DNA of 23,611 nucleotides, taken from positions 1 through 23,611 of the forward strand of contig JBMNOU010000027.1 in NCBI GenBank assembly GCA_050943215.1, in the 5' to 3' direction. Below, in pieces: positions 1 through 6,612 of this stretch. The notes below the pieces were generated by a model, which was not told the origin of the DNA, made no database searches, and worked only from the letters and a program-made list of their open reading frames with translations. Every line of letters begins with the position of its first letter. The stretch's first letter is position 1. A program made the translations under genes and the position numbers. The DNA comes from JBMNOU01 sp050943215 (GTDB taxonomy: Bacteria > Bacillota > Clostridia > Christensenellales > SZUA-584).

Positions 1-75
1 TGGAGCGGAAGACGGGATTCGAACCCGCGACTTCGACCTTGGCAAGGTCGCACTCTACCACTGAGTCACTCCCGC
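1..75 (-). tRNA. tRNA-Gly (GCC)
   Basis: The reverse complement folds as a complete tRNA. The acceptor GCGGGAG pairs with CTTCCGC, the anticodon loop CTTGCCAAG gives anticodon GCC (glycine), the T arm contains GGTTCGAATCC, and the 3' CCA is encoded. It lies 9 nt downstream of tRNA-Leu on the same strand and is probably cotranscribed from the promoter at 209-237. The 3' CCA coincides with the window edge, so its processing signals and terminator lie outside. Confidence 0.96.
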
Positions 76-84
76 TCAAAATCA

Positions 85-169
85 TGGTGCGGGCGAAGAG
101 ACTTGAACTCCCACGCCGAATGGCACTAGATCCTAAGTCTAGCGCGTCTGCCAATTCCGCCACGCCCGC
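85..169 (-). tRNA. tRNA-Leu (UAG)
   Basis: The minus strand folds as a class II tRNA of 85 nt including an encoded CCA. The acceptor GCGGGCG pairs with CGCCCGC. The anticodon stem-loop CTAGA-CTTAGGA-TCTAG gives anticodon UAG (leucine), followed by a long variable arm and T-arm sequence GAGTTCAAGTCTC. It is the first gene of a two-tRNA unit (Leu then Gly) read leftwards from the promoter at 209-237. Confidence 0.96.
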
Positions 170-208
170 AGACCGTATTGACGGCCCTGTTTTTTCAGGC
201 ACTTTGGT

Positions 209-237
209 ATTCTAACACCTTGAATACTATTAGTCAA
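209..237 (-). promoter_or_regulatory. Promoter of the tRNA-Leu/tRNA-Gly unit
   Basis: On the minus strand a -35 box TTGACT (232-237) and a -10 box TAGAAT (209-214) are separated by exactly 17 bp. This predicts a transcription start about 33 nt upstream of tRNA-Leu. It is a near-consensus housekeeping promoter and fits a highly expressed stable-RNA unit. It also separates the tRNAs from the patatin-like gene that ends at 322. Confidence 0.8.
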
Positions 238-321
238 TATGCTTTTTTTGAAAAATAGGGCAGTTATTTAACTGAAAACCATTTTTGCAACTGCACTTTA
301 TTTATAGTTTTTTACCTTATT

Positions 322-1116
322 CTAAGATAAAAGCCCTTTGAGTTTTAACATAAACCTCTCAGTTTTTTCTTCCACTAAAGCAATAATATCGTTAAAACGC
401 GAAAAATCAAACGAATTAATATCTTCGATCGTTATATGTTCATAGATATCGACCTTGCACGACTTAAGTTTCTCCCGTGTTAGTGATTTTTTCATGGCAC
501 TATATGCGCTCATCATAGCTGGAAATACAGATAGCTCATCCCCTTTTCCATCTGCTGCTTGATTGATATCCGGATCGATACCAACCAGTACATCACATTC
601 GTCCCGGATAATGTCAAACGGAACAGGGTTGACACAAGACCCGTCAATACAGATAAGACCATTGGTCTCATGAGGAGAGAATATGCCGGGTATCGATACA
701 CCTGCTCTTACGGCAGGCCCAACATCGCCTTCGGAAAAAACGATCTCACTTCCCGTTTCAAAATTAGCTGCAATTATTTTTAATGGAAAATATAAACGGT
801 CGAATACTTTGATCGGAACTACCATCTTAAAGTATTCTTCGAGACCCAACCCATCCAGAATACCTTTTCTTGCATCCTTAATTCTACTTAAATTAACAGG
901 ACGCTTTGTTCCAGGGAAACCGATTTCTTTGATAAAGTCAATCATATCCCCTGCTGACATGCCTGCTGCATACATAGAAGCAATCACACCACCGATTCCA
1001 GTTCCCGAAACGATATCTGGCTTTATATTCAGTTCCTCGAGAGCCCGAATATAGGCAATACATGCAATACCTTCTGCCCCGCTTCCGCCAAACGCGATTC
1101 CCAATGTCTTCGTCAT
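322..1116 (-). CDS. Patatin-like protein lacking the nucleophile serine (probable pseudoenzyme)
   Basis: This 264-residue protein has the RssA/patatin-like phospholipase fold. It has an N-terminal Gly-rich oxyanion loop (GGSGAEG, 10-16), the nucleophile-elbow context DIVSGTGIGG (34-43), the family motif VRAGVSIPGIF (136-146) and the catalytic-Asp motif DGS (Asp158). Patatins use a Ser-Asp dyad with Ser in G-T-S-x-G. Here that position is Gly40 (codon GGA at 997-999), and the basic residue usual in the oxyanion loop is Glu15. Hydrolase activity is therefore unlikely, although the rest of the domain is well preserved, which suggests a retained non-catalytic role. The start follows AGAGGAG at 7 nt spacing. 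It lies downstream of mtnA and a decayed paralogue on the same strand. The fold assignment is confident; the function is unknown. Confidence 0.87.
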   Translation of the reverse strand: MTKTLGIAFGGSGAEGIACIAYIRALEELNIKPDIVSGTGIGGVIASMYAAGMSAGDMIDFIKEIGFPGTKRPVNLSRIKDARKGILDGLGLEEYFKMVVPIKVFDRLYFPLKIIAANFETGSEIVFSEGDVGPAVRAGVSIPGIFSPHETNGLICIDGSCVNPVPFDIIRDECDVLVGIDPDINQAADGKGDELSVFPAMMSAYSAMKKSLTREKLKSCKVDIYEHITIEDINSFDFSRFNDIIALVEEKTERFMLKLKGLLS

Positions 1117-1130
1117 TTTTTTACTCCTCT

Positions 1131-1700
1131 TTATATTTGCTTTATTAGTTTTTGCTTAAAATCTTCTACAAGCTTTCTGCCTGCTCAAATACGTATTGGT
1201 ATTTGTAAAAGTCTATTGTGGTCATGAAGCTTGGCTTTTCAAATATTTGGGCTGGCACAGTTTATTTGTTTTAATTAAATTAGCGTTTTTTGCGATACCG
1301 CCCCTTGTCACATAAAACGAATTCCCAATAGTAGGCTTTAACGTATGAGGCCTTATCAGAGAAACGTCGAGCAATCAAATTATCGCATTCATCTCTGATA
1401 ATATCAAACGGTACAATATTCGTCGCTCCTCTGTCGATATAATATGCACGCCAATCTTCTGAGGGCCAAAAACGTCTCCATGTATAAAAATCTGTTCCCC
1501 TAGACTATTAAAGTTCACTGCGATTACCTATAACGGAATATTGAGGTCCTCAAACTTTTGTTTTGGTAATATATGTAACAGATACTTTCTCGCTAAAGAC
1601 GATGCCAATGCGCCTGATATAAGTTCAAAGCATTTCAGTATGTTCCTTACGTTCTTCTTCTCACTCCTCCGCCACCCAGCGCAATACCGATTTTACTCAT
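1131..1700 (-). pseudogene. Decayed patatin-like paralogue
   Basis: The whole gap between mtnA and the intact patatin-like gene reads as a broken second copy. It starts at ATG 1700 behind AAGGAG, 10 nt after mtnA, and encodes MSKIGIALGGGGVR, a canonical patatin oxyanion loop. The stretch with the nucleophile elbow is missing. A segment matching residues 95-131 of the intact protein follows (KYLLHILPKQKFEDLNIPL, an in-frame TAG, VIAVNFN...). A frame change then gives IVPFDIIRDECDNLIARR, nearly identical to residues 165-179 of the neighbour. A weaker C-terminal-like stretch (VEDFKQKLIK) ends at 1131, just before the neighbour's ribosome binding site. Total length is about 570 nt against 795 nt for the intact gene, with at least one deletion, frameshifts and stops. 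The match around VPFDIIRDEC is very strong; the last 150 nt are less certain. Confidence 0.82.
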
Positions 1701-1710
1701 TCATCACTCC

Positions 1711-2715
1711 TTAAACGATATTCGCAATTCTTGTAATATTTTTAGGCTCATATACACCCAGTTCCGTGGCAATGGCGGTGATATTTTGCGCAGGAGTCAC
1801 ATCGAAAGCAGGGTTTAATATATTAACTCCTTTGGGAACTGTCCTTAAGCCAAACCCCTCTGATATTTCACTCTGCTCCCTGTATTCGATCACGATATCA
1901 TCGCCCGTTTTCGATTCAAGATCAATGGTCGGCGTGGGTGCAGCAATATAAAATGGAACGTCGAAAGCCCTGGCTATTATCGACAACGCAAAAGTGCCAA
2001 CCTTGTTTGCGGTATCTCCGTTTGCCGCAACCCGGTCACAACCGGTGATGACGGCATTGACTTTACCTGTCTTTAATACATTTGCCGCATTATTATCGCA
2101 GATTACAGTCACGTCAACACCGGCTTGCTTAAGCTCGAAAGCAGTTAGCTTCGCGCCCTGAAGCCTGGGTCTTGTTTCACATGCATAGACCGTAATGCTT
2201 CTGCCCCGCTCTTGTCCGACATATACGGGCGAAAGCGCCGTTCCATACTTCGTTGTAGCCAATGCACCTGCGTTGCAGTAAGTCATAATGCAGCCATTTT
2301 CAGGTAGCATCGCTAGCAGATTCTCACCAATTTTCTTATTGATTGACTCATCTTCAAGCATTATTGCGTTTGCTTCCCGCTCAAGGTTTTCAATAATATC
2401 GCCCTCTTTTTCCGCGGCAGTCAGCATCCTTTTCACCGCCCACGAAAGATTCGTTGCCGTCGGCCTTGTAGCACAGATATAGCTGCCAAGTTCTTTGAGC
2501 TTTACTAAATCTCCGCTGCATTCACGCGCCGCAATACATACGCCATACGCCGCGCATATCCCGATTGCGGGCGCACCTCTGACAATCATATCCTTAATGG
2601 CCCAGAAAACCTGCTTAGCTGTGCCAAGCGTTAAATATTCGACACTGGTAGGAAGCTTTGTCTGATCAAGCAATATCAATTTACCACTGTCATACTTCAT
2701 TGTGAAAAAACCCAT
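1711..2715 (-). CDS. mtnA: S-methyl-5-thioribose-1-phosphate isomerase
   Basis: MtnA converts 5-methylthioribose-1-phosphate to 5-methylthioribulose-1-phosphate in recycling or disposal of the methylthioadenosine left by polyamine and SAM reactions. The 334-residue protein has the family hallmarks: RGAPAIG (46-52), the catalytic Cys in TYCNAGALAT (Cys147), TRPRLQGAKLT (181-191) and the catalytic Asp in GCDRVAANGD (Asp227). Length is close to the usual 340-350. The ATG at 2715 has AAGGAG 5 nt upstream; the internal Met at residue 6 is a poorer start. None of the later Met-salvage genes (mtnK, mtnB and others) is present here. It may therefore work with distant genes, or in an MTA shunt as proposed for some anaerobes. 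I see no S-box riboswitch upstream. Confidence 0.94.
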   Translation of the reverse strand: MGFFTMKYDSGKLILLDQTKLPTSVEYLTLGTAKQVFWAIKDMIVRGAPAIGICAAYGVCIAARECSGDLVKLKELGSYICATRPTATNLSWAVKRMLTAAEKEGDIIENLEREANAIMLEDESINKKIGENLLAMLPENGCIMTYCNAGALATTKYGTALSPVYVGQERGRSITVYACETRPRLQGAKLTAFELKQAGVDVTVICDNNAANVLKTGKVNAVITGCDRVAANGDTANKVGTFALSIIARAFDVPFYIAAPTPTIDLESKTGDDIVIEYREQSEISEGFGLRTVPKGVNILNPAFDVTPAQNITAIATELGVYEPKNITRIANIV

Positions 2716-3021
2716 ATATACTCCTTAGCATCTTATGCTCTGTTGTTTATTATTATCCATCCTGGAAATCTTAAGCTTAAACATATTCAAATTGTTAAAC
2801 TGCTTTAAACAAATTAATTAAAGTTTCATATCTTTCTTGTGGGGGATTCTCCTATTATTCCATACCAAATATATTTTAACATATAATATGGGAAAATTAA
2901 ATTATAAAGGTCAAATAATCGGTAAAATTTAGGGTGCAGCAGTATGGGCTCATTATGTAATTTTATGGATTTCGTTAGTCTAATGTCACAGAACTTTAAC
3001 TTATTTCCTATCAATTAATGC
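2716..3021. other. Intergenic region between divergent mtnA and symporter genes
   Basis: About 300 bp of AT-rich sequence separates mtnA (minus) from the symporter gene (plus). The plus-strand extended -10 element begins at its right edge. I could not identify a convincing mtnA promoter, an S-box (SAM-I) leader, a T-box or a protein-coding stretch. A 62-codon minus-strand frame here starts with TTG, has no ribosome binding site and resembles nothing I recognise. Confidence 0.5.
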
Positions 3022-3027
3022 TATAAT
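3019..3027 (+). promoter_or_regulatory. Extended -10 promoter of the symporter gene
   Basis: TGCTATAAT at 3019-3027 is a perfect extended -10 element (TGn plus TATAAT). No good -35 box sits 17 bp upstream, which is common when TGn is present. The predicted transcription start near 3034 leaves a 5' leader of about 97 nt before the symporter ATG, containing a possible short leader ORF. Confidence 0.6.
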
Positions 3028-3072
3028 GTTTTTATTCAGCAAAAAGGGTATTATTTTGGAGAAAACCCGCTT

Positions 3073-3162
3073 ATGAACCGTTTATTTGGAAAGAAACAAT
3101 TATCTTTCGATTCCGATAAAGGAGTATCTGATGACATCAACAAAAAACAAGTTACCGTTTAA
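3073..3162 (+). CDS. Possible 29-codon leader ORF overlapping the symporter start
   Basis: An ATG at 3073 opens a 29-residue frame (MNRLFGKKQLSFDSDKGVSD...) that ends at TAA 3162, running 32 nt into the symporter gene in another reading frame. A GGAG at 3058-3061 precedes it, but at a long spacing of 11 nt. The frame lies wholly in the predicted transcript. Translating it would carry ribosomes across the symporter's ribosome binding site, so it could couple or tune translation. It has no recognisable domain and may be fortuitous. Confidence 0.25.
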   Translation: MNRLFGKKQLSFDSDKGVSDDINKKQVTV

Positions 3163-4543
3163 AGAAAAATTCGGATACGGCATAGGCACCCTATCATACG
3201 GCATACCGTTTCAGTTAATGTCCGCTTGTTTTGTATTCTATTCTACCGCCGTACTCGGCATTTCAGGTACAATAACAGGCATACTCGTTTCCGTCAGCAT
3301 TATTTGGGATGCCATTACAGACCCTATCATGGGCTATATTTCTGACCAAACTAATAATAATATCTTATTTGGTAGACGGCTTTTTTATGTATTTCTAGGC
3401 GCAATTGGTATCGCTATATGCAACTTTTTTTTATGGAGCGTTGATCCGCATTTGCCTTATATTGTCAAAGTGATATATCTTACTATTCTTCTGCTTTTGT
3501 TAAAAACTTTTTCGACTGTGCTTACAACGCCTCATATGGCGCTTGGAGCAGAACTTTCGAACGATTACGCGGAACGTACATCCGTACAGTCTTTTAGAAC
3601 CGCGTTCTTTTTCTTTGGATTTATGTTTCCAACCATTATCGGTATGACCATTTTTTTCCGACCGACATCCACGTTTTTAAACGGCCAGCTTAACCCAGTT
3701 GCGTATACGTCACTCGGTATAACGGCATCAGCCATTACACTAGTGTGCGCCGCGATATGTATTCTATTAACGTATAACAAGAGTATCAACCCCAAGACGG
3801 TCAAAAAGAGAAAAAGCACGTTTAGAAACATGATACGGGAAACAGCGGAAGCGCTAAAGTGCAACGACTTCAGAAATGTCGGACTAGGCCTTTTGTTTAT
3901 TAATACGGCTATGAGCATCGTCGGCTCTATCGGAATGCACGTGTTTACCTATACATTTAATTTCAGCAACCGCCAAATCGCCGTCGTATTTGGCACATTG
4001 TTTATGATGGCGCTTTTAGCCCAGCCGTTTTGGGTTTTCTTCGCAAATAAATTCGAGAAACGCGCTGCTCTTAAAGCATGCCTTTATATCGATATTGCCG
4101 TATCATTGCTATTTGCGATCTTTGTGCTGATAAACGAATGGGTCGCAGATCATTATCTAAGCGTTTTGCCTCTTGCATTTTTAATGGGGATTTCGATGGG
4201 CGGCAGCATTTCGCTACCCTATTCTATGATATCCGACACTATTGACAAAGATGCTTATAAAACAGGTATTCGCAAAGAGGGCGTGTTTTTCGGCTGCGCC
4301 ACATTCTTGTTCAAGGTTTCTCAAGCACTGTCAGTGCTCTTTGCAGGTACACTGCTCGATATGATCCATTTCGATTCCAATATCGTGCAAACACGCGATG
4401 TTTATTTGAAACTAGGATTAATACTTCCAGTCGGTTTTCTAGTCTGTTTCTCCCTTGCACTGTTCTTTATCAGTAAGTATTCACTTAACAGACAGATGGT
4501 GGCAATATATCAGGGATGTTTTGACAAGGAGCAATCTGAATAA
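3131..4543 (+). CDS. MFS transporter, GPH-type glycoside/cation symporter
   Basis: This 470-residue polytopic membrane protein of about 12 hydrophobic segments resembles the MelB/XynB (GPH) family, which imports sugars or glycosides with Na+ or H+. The N-terminal signature FGYGIGTLSYG is present. Helix II has WDAITDPIMGYISDQT, whose Asp60 and Asp64 match the cation-site Asp pair of MelB (Asp55/Asp59). A longer frame opens with TTG at 3086, but the ATG at 3131 has GGAG 6 nt upstream and starts just before the conserved region, so I chose it. No sugar hydrolase lies next to it, so the substrate cannot be inferred. Its 3' end overlaps the convergent ppx/gppA gene by 59 bp. Confidence 0.86.
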   Translation: MTSTKNKLPFKEKFGYGIGTLSYGIPFQLMSACFVFYSTAVLGISGTITGILVSVSIIWDAITDPIMGYISDQTNNNILFGRRLFYVFLGAIGIAICNFFLWSVDPHLPYIVKVIYLTILLLLLKTFSTVLTTPHMALGAELSNDYAERTSVQSFRTAFFFFGFMFPTIIGMTIFFRPTSTFLNGQLNPVAYTSLGITASAITLVCAAICILLTYNKSINPKTVKKRKSTFRNMIRETAEALKCNDFRNVGLGLLFINTAMSIVGSIGMHVFTYTFNFSNRQIAVVFGTLFMMALLAQPFWVFFANKFEKRAALKACLYIDIAVSLLFAIFVLINEWVADHYLSVLPLAFLMGISMGGSISLPYSMISDTIDKDAYKTGIRKEGVFFGCATFLFKVSQALSVLFAGTLLDMIHFDSNIVQTRDVYLKLGLILPVGFLVCFSLALFFISKYSLNRQMVAIYQGCFDKEQSE

Positions 4544-5432
4544 TTCCAAGTTTGTGTGCAAGATATCCTTCCTGACTATCACTATCGCTGACCTTAATTT
4601 TTTCCGCATCAACTGCTTTCATAAACTCTAGCAAAATAATCGCACCAAATACGATTACATCCGCTCTTTTTTCATCCAAACCGATCATCTTTGTACGCTG
4701 CTTTTTTGTTTTGCCCTCGAGCATTATGCAGAGCTCCTTTGCTCTTTGGATGCTGATCTCATGTCCCTGAACACGCTCAGCCAAATATTCTTTGAGTCCA
4801 AGATCAATCGCAGCGAGCGCCGTTGCCGTGCCCCCAATTCCTGTGAAAATACAGTCGCCGGTATTGGGTATGGCAGCAAAAGTATTTCTTGCTAGCTCAT
4901 GAGCCTTTTTGAATGTTTCGGGGTCTGCATCATCGGCAGCCGGGAACATTTGAAGAAATCGGACAGTTCCGATCTTGTAGCTGTGTCTAAATCTGATGTC
5001 ACTTAATTTTCCAAATATAACCTCTGTACTGCCGCCTCCGATATCGAACATACCGCCCTGCGTCTCAACACTGCCGGCAAATCCAAAAATCGCTTCGGTA
5101 ACTCCAGAAAGTATTTCAACTAAAATGCCACATTCTCTTCTGATATAATCAATGAACTCTTGTTTATTTTCAGCTTCCCTAACAGCACTCGTTGCAAAAC
5201 AATAAAAACAGCCTTCAGCACCATACTGCCTGGCAATTTCCATAAATTCATGCAGCGTCCGTTTTGTCCGCACCATCGCAACGGCTGATATATGCCTTTT
5301 TCCAACCATTTCCTCGCCAATACGAATCATACGCAGCGTTTTATAAACGGATACAACAGCGTCGCTCGCAACATATGCAATCATCAGCCTTGCCGAATTC
5401 GTACCCAAATCCACAACCGCATAATATCTCAT
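4485..5432 (-). CDS. Ppx/GppA family phosphatase (exopolyphosphatase or pppGpp phosphohydrolase)
   Basis: Members of this ASKHA-fold family remove terminal phosphate from polyphosphate or pppGpp. The 315-residue protein carries the phosphate-binding loops DLGTNSARL (8-16) and DIGGGSTE (130-137), the SGxxEA motif (SGVTEA, 109-114) with Glu113, and a later GIGGTATALA loop. It is the short, single-module form without the C-terminal HD-type domain of E. coli Ppx. A longer frame from 5486 exists, but ATG 5432 has GGGAGG 6 nt upstream and starts directly at the domain, so I use it. It follows divIC, an arrangement common in Clostridia, but has its own -10 element and is preceded by a terminator. 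Substrate choice between polyphosphate and pppGpp cannot be read from the sequence. Confidence 0.92.
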   Translation of the reverse strand: MRYYAVVDLGTNSARLMIAYVASDAVVSVYKTLRMIRIGEEMVGKRHISAVAMVRTKRTLHEFMEIARQYGAEGCFYCFATSAVREAENKQEFIDYIRRECGILVEILSGVTEAIFGFAGSVETQGGMFDIGGGSTEVIFGKLSDIRFRHSYKIGTVRFLQMFPAADDADPETFKKAHELARNTFAAIPNTGDCIFTGIGGTATALAAIDLGLKEYLAERVQGHEISIQRAKELCIMLEGKTKKQRTKMIGLDEKRADVIVFGAIILLEFMKAVDAEKIKVSDSDSQEGYLAHKLGIIQIAPCQNIPDILPPSVC

Positions 5433-5462
5433 TTTTTCCCTCCCAAAAGCGCTTATAATTGC

Positions 5463-5471
5463 ATTATAGCA
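5463..5471 (-). promoter_or_regulatory. Extended -10 promoter of ppx/gppA
   Basis: On the minus strand TGCTATAAT (TATAAT at 5463-5468, TGC at 5469-5471) forms an extended -10 element about 30 nt upstream of the ppx/gppA ATG. It has a weak -35 region. It directly abuts the T-run of the divIC terminator, giving a compact terminator-promoter junction that makes ppx/gppA at least partly independent of the sporulation genes upstream. Confidence 0.55.
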
Positions 5472-5472
5472 T

Positions 5473-5494
5473 AAAAAAAAGCGCAAACTGCGCG
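5473..5494 (-). terminator. Rho-independent terminator after divIC
   Basis: On the minus strand GCGCAGTTTGCGC can form a 5-bp GC-rich hairpin (GCGCA/TGCGC) followed by eight consecutive T residues, 16 nt after the divIC stop codon. The hairpin is short, so termination may be partial, with readthrough into ppx/gppA. Confidence 0.6.
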
Positions 5495-5509
5495 CCCTTA
5501 AAAGCTTAT

Positions 5510-5788
5510 TTATTCGCTCGGCTCGAATATAATCTCATTCTCATAGATTAGCCCGAGCTTATCTCTTGCGGTATTTTCAATGTAATTGTCGGTATTCATA
5601 TATTCACTTTGATGTTTAAGCCGTTCAAGATCGGTCTGTGCCTGTTTATAGGCAGAATTCAGCGTTTCTCTTTCGCTAAGCAAATCATTGATATTCGTTT
5701 GCTGAGCAAAGATTGAAAAACCCGTATATACCAAAAAACAGGCTAATAGCAACAGCTTAAACCTCAGTTTAATCTTTCTTTTTTTCAT
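5510..5788 (-). CDS. divIC: Septum formation initiator, DivIC/FtsB family
   Basis: DivIC is a bitopic division-septum protein that works with FtsL and DivIB (FtsQ) at the site of division. The 92-residue product has the family layout: a short basic cytoplasmic N-terminus (MKKRKIKLRFK), one membrane helix (about 12-29), a periplasm-facing coiled coil (about 33-62) and the conserved C-terminal YIENTARDKLGLI segment. The ATG has GAGG 4 nt upstream. It follows yabP-yabQ in the order seen in Bacillus and many Clostridia. In B. subtilis an S1-domain gene (yabR) lies just downstream; here it is absent and the next gene is ppx/gppA. Confidence 0.9.
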   Translation of the reverse strand: MKKRKIKLRFKLLLLACFLVYTGFSIFAQQTNINDLLSERETLNSAYKQAQTDLERLKHQSEYMNTDNYIENTARDKLGLIYENEIIFEPSE

Positions 5789-5877
5789 AATTCCTCACAA
5801 AAGACCCTATTGGATGTTTGACATCTCTCTATATACTATAATGATTTATTCGACACCATAGGCGGCGTTTCCTTTTT

Positions 5878-6216
5878 TTATCGTGATTTATTCTTTTGGC
5901 TCCGTTTTAGCCGGGCTTTCAGTTTTCTAGATAAATACAAGATAACCGGCGATACGCCCGCAATATATAAAGTAAACCCCAACGCAAATCCCACAAAAGT
6001 GTATAGCCTAAGCTCCCCCTGGTTCGCTATGTACAGTACAAACACAACAATAAGTCCAAGTGTAATAATAAAAAGGGTATCAAGGATGGCCGTTATCCAT
6101 TTACCTCTATTGGCAGCCTTGCGGATACCACGGTAAATATCGTACGCTACTCCCACAATTATGCCGCCGTAAAGCGTGATCATAAAGATAACCGACTGCG
6201 ACGCTGTGGTTTCCAT
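5878..6216 (-). CDS. yabQ: Spore cortex biosynthesis protein YabQ
   Basis: YabQ is a mother-cell membrane protein needed for spore cortex formation in B. subtilis. The 112-residue product has three clear membrane segments (about 6-26, 41-66 and 70-95) and a Lys/Arg-rich tail. The early motif GIIVGVAYDIYRGIRK is typical of the family. It is shorter than the Bacillus protein, as is common in Clostridia. It begins 8 nt after yabP with an AGGTAGGTG ribosome binding site that overlaps the yabP stop codon, so the two are probably translated together. Confidence 0.88.
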   Translation of the reverse strand: METTASQSVIFMITLYGGIIVGVAYDIYRGIRKAANRGKWITAILDTLFIITLGLIVVFVLYIANQGELRLYTFVGFALGFTLYIAGVSPVILYLSRKLKARLKRSQKNKSR

Positions 6217-6224
6217 AACCGCAC

Positions 6225-6524
6225 CTACCTGAACATACGGGAGAAAACGCCGCGCTTAGTACGTTCTTCCTCATGATCCGCATAATCGACACTTTGGATA
6301 TTGCCCGTGACGATCAATTGCCCTTCTTCGAGGTTTAGTTTGTTGATATGCAAATCCTCGCCTGTAATCGTTATAAAACCATGATTCGTCAGCAATATAA
6401 CTTCGTTTTCGTTGAAGCTGTCCACATCTTCAACAGCGCTAATCAAGATCTTTTGTCTCGAATCAATAACAATTTTGTGAGGCGCTTTATTGACAGGGAT
6501 CTCTTTTGGTTCTTCGTTATACAT
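6225..6524 (-). CDS. yabP: Sporulation protein YabP
   Basis: YabP is a small soluble protein of the YabP/YqfC family, produced in the mother cell under sigma-E and required for sporulation. This 99-residue protein has the family's beta-rich core, including HKIVIDSRQKILISAVEDVDSF and ENEVILLTNHGFITITGEDLHI. The ATG has AAAGGAG at 7 nt spacing. It is the first gene of yabP-yabQ-divIC. In B. subtilis the RNA-binding gene yabO (hslR) lies directly upstream; here the upstream neighbour is the EFR1-type gene. Confidence 0.9.
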   Translation of the reverse strand: MYNEEPKEIPVNKAPHKIVIDSRQKILISAVEDVDSFNENEVILLTNHGFITITGEDLHINKLNLEEGQLIVTGNIQSVDYADHEEERTKRGVFSRMFR

Positions 6525-6542
6525 ACCCTTGCTCCTTTACCT

Positions 6543-6577
6543 ATGTTCAATAATTTATATGCCTACAGATAGGTATG
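6543..6577 (-). promoter_or_regulatory. Possible sigma-E-type promoter of yabP
   Basis: Upstream of yabP the minus strand shows GTGTATAC, then about 15 nt, then CATATAAA. This roughly resembles the sigma-E pattern (-35 with ATA, -10 CATAnnnT). The B. subtilis orthologue is sigma-E dependent, so such a site is expected, but the match is loose and the call tentative. Confidence 0.3.
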
Positions 6578-6612
6578 TATACACGCAATCAGAATGAACC
6601 TTTATTACAAAA

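Noticed and set aside
2826..3014. 62-codon minus-strand frame upstream of mtnA
   Set aside because: TTG start without a ribosome binding site, AT-driven amino-acid composition, no recognisable family, and it overlaps the symporter promoter region.
2716..3021. S-box (SAM-I) riboswitch expected before a methionine-salvage gene
   Set aside because: I looked for the conserved S-box stems and a leader terminator upstream of mtnA and found neither.
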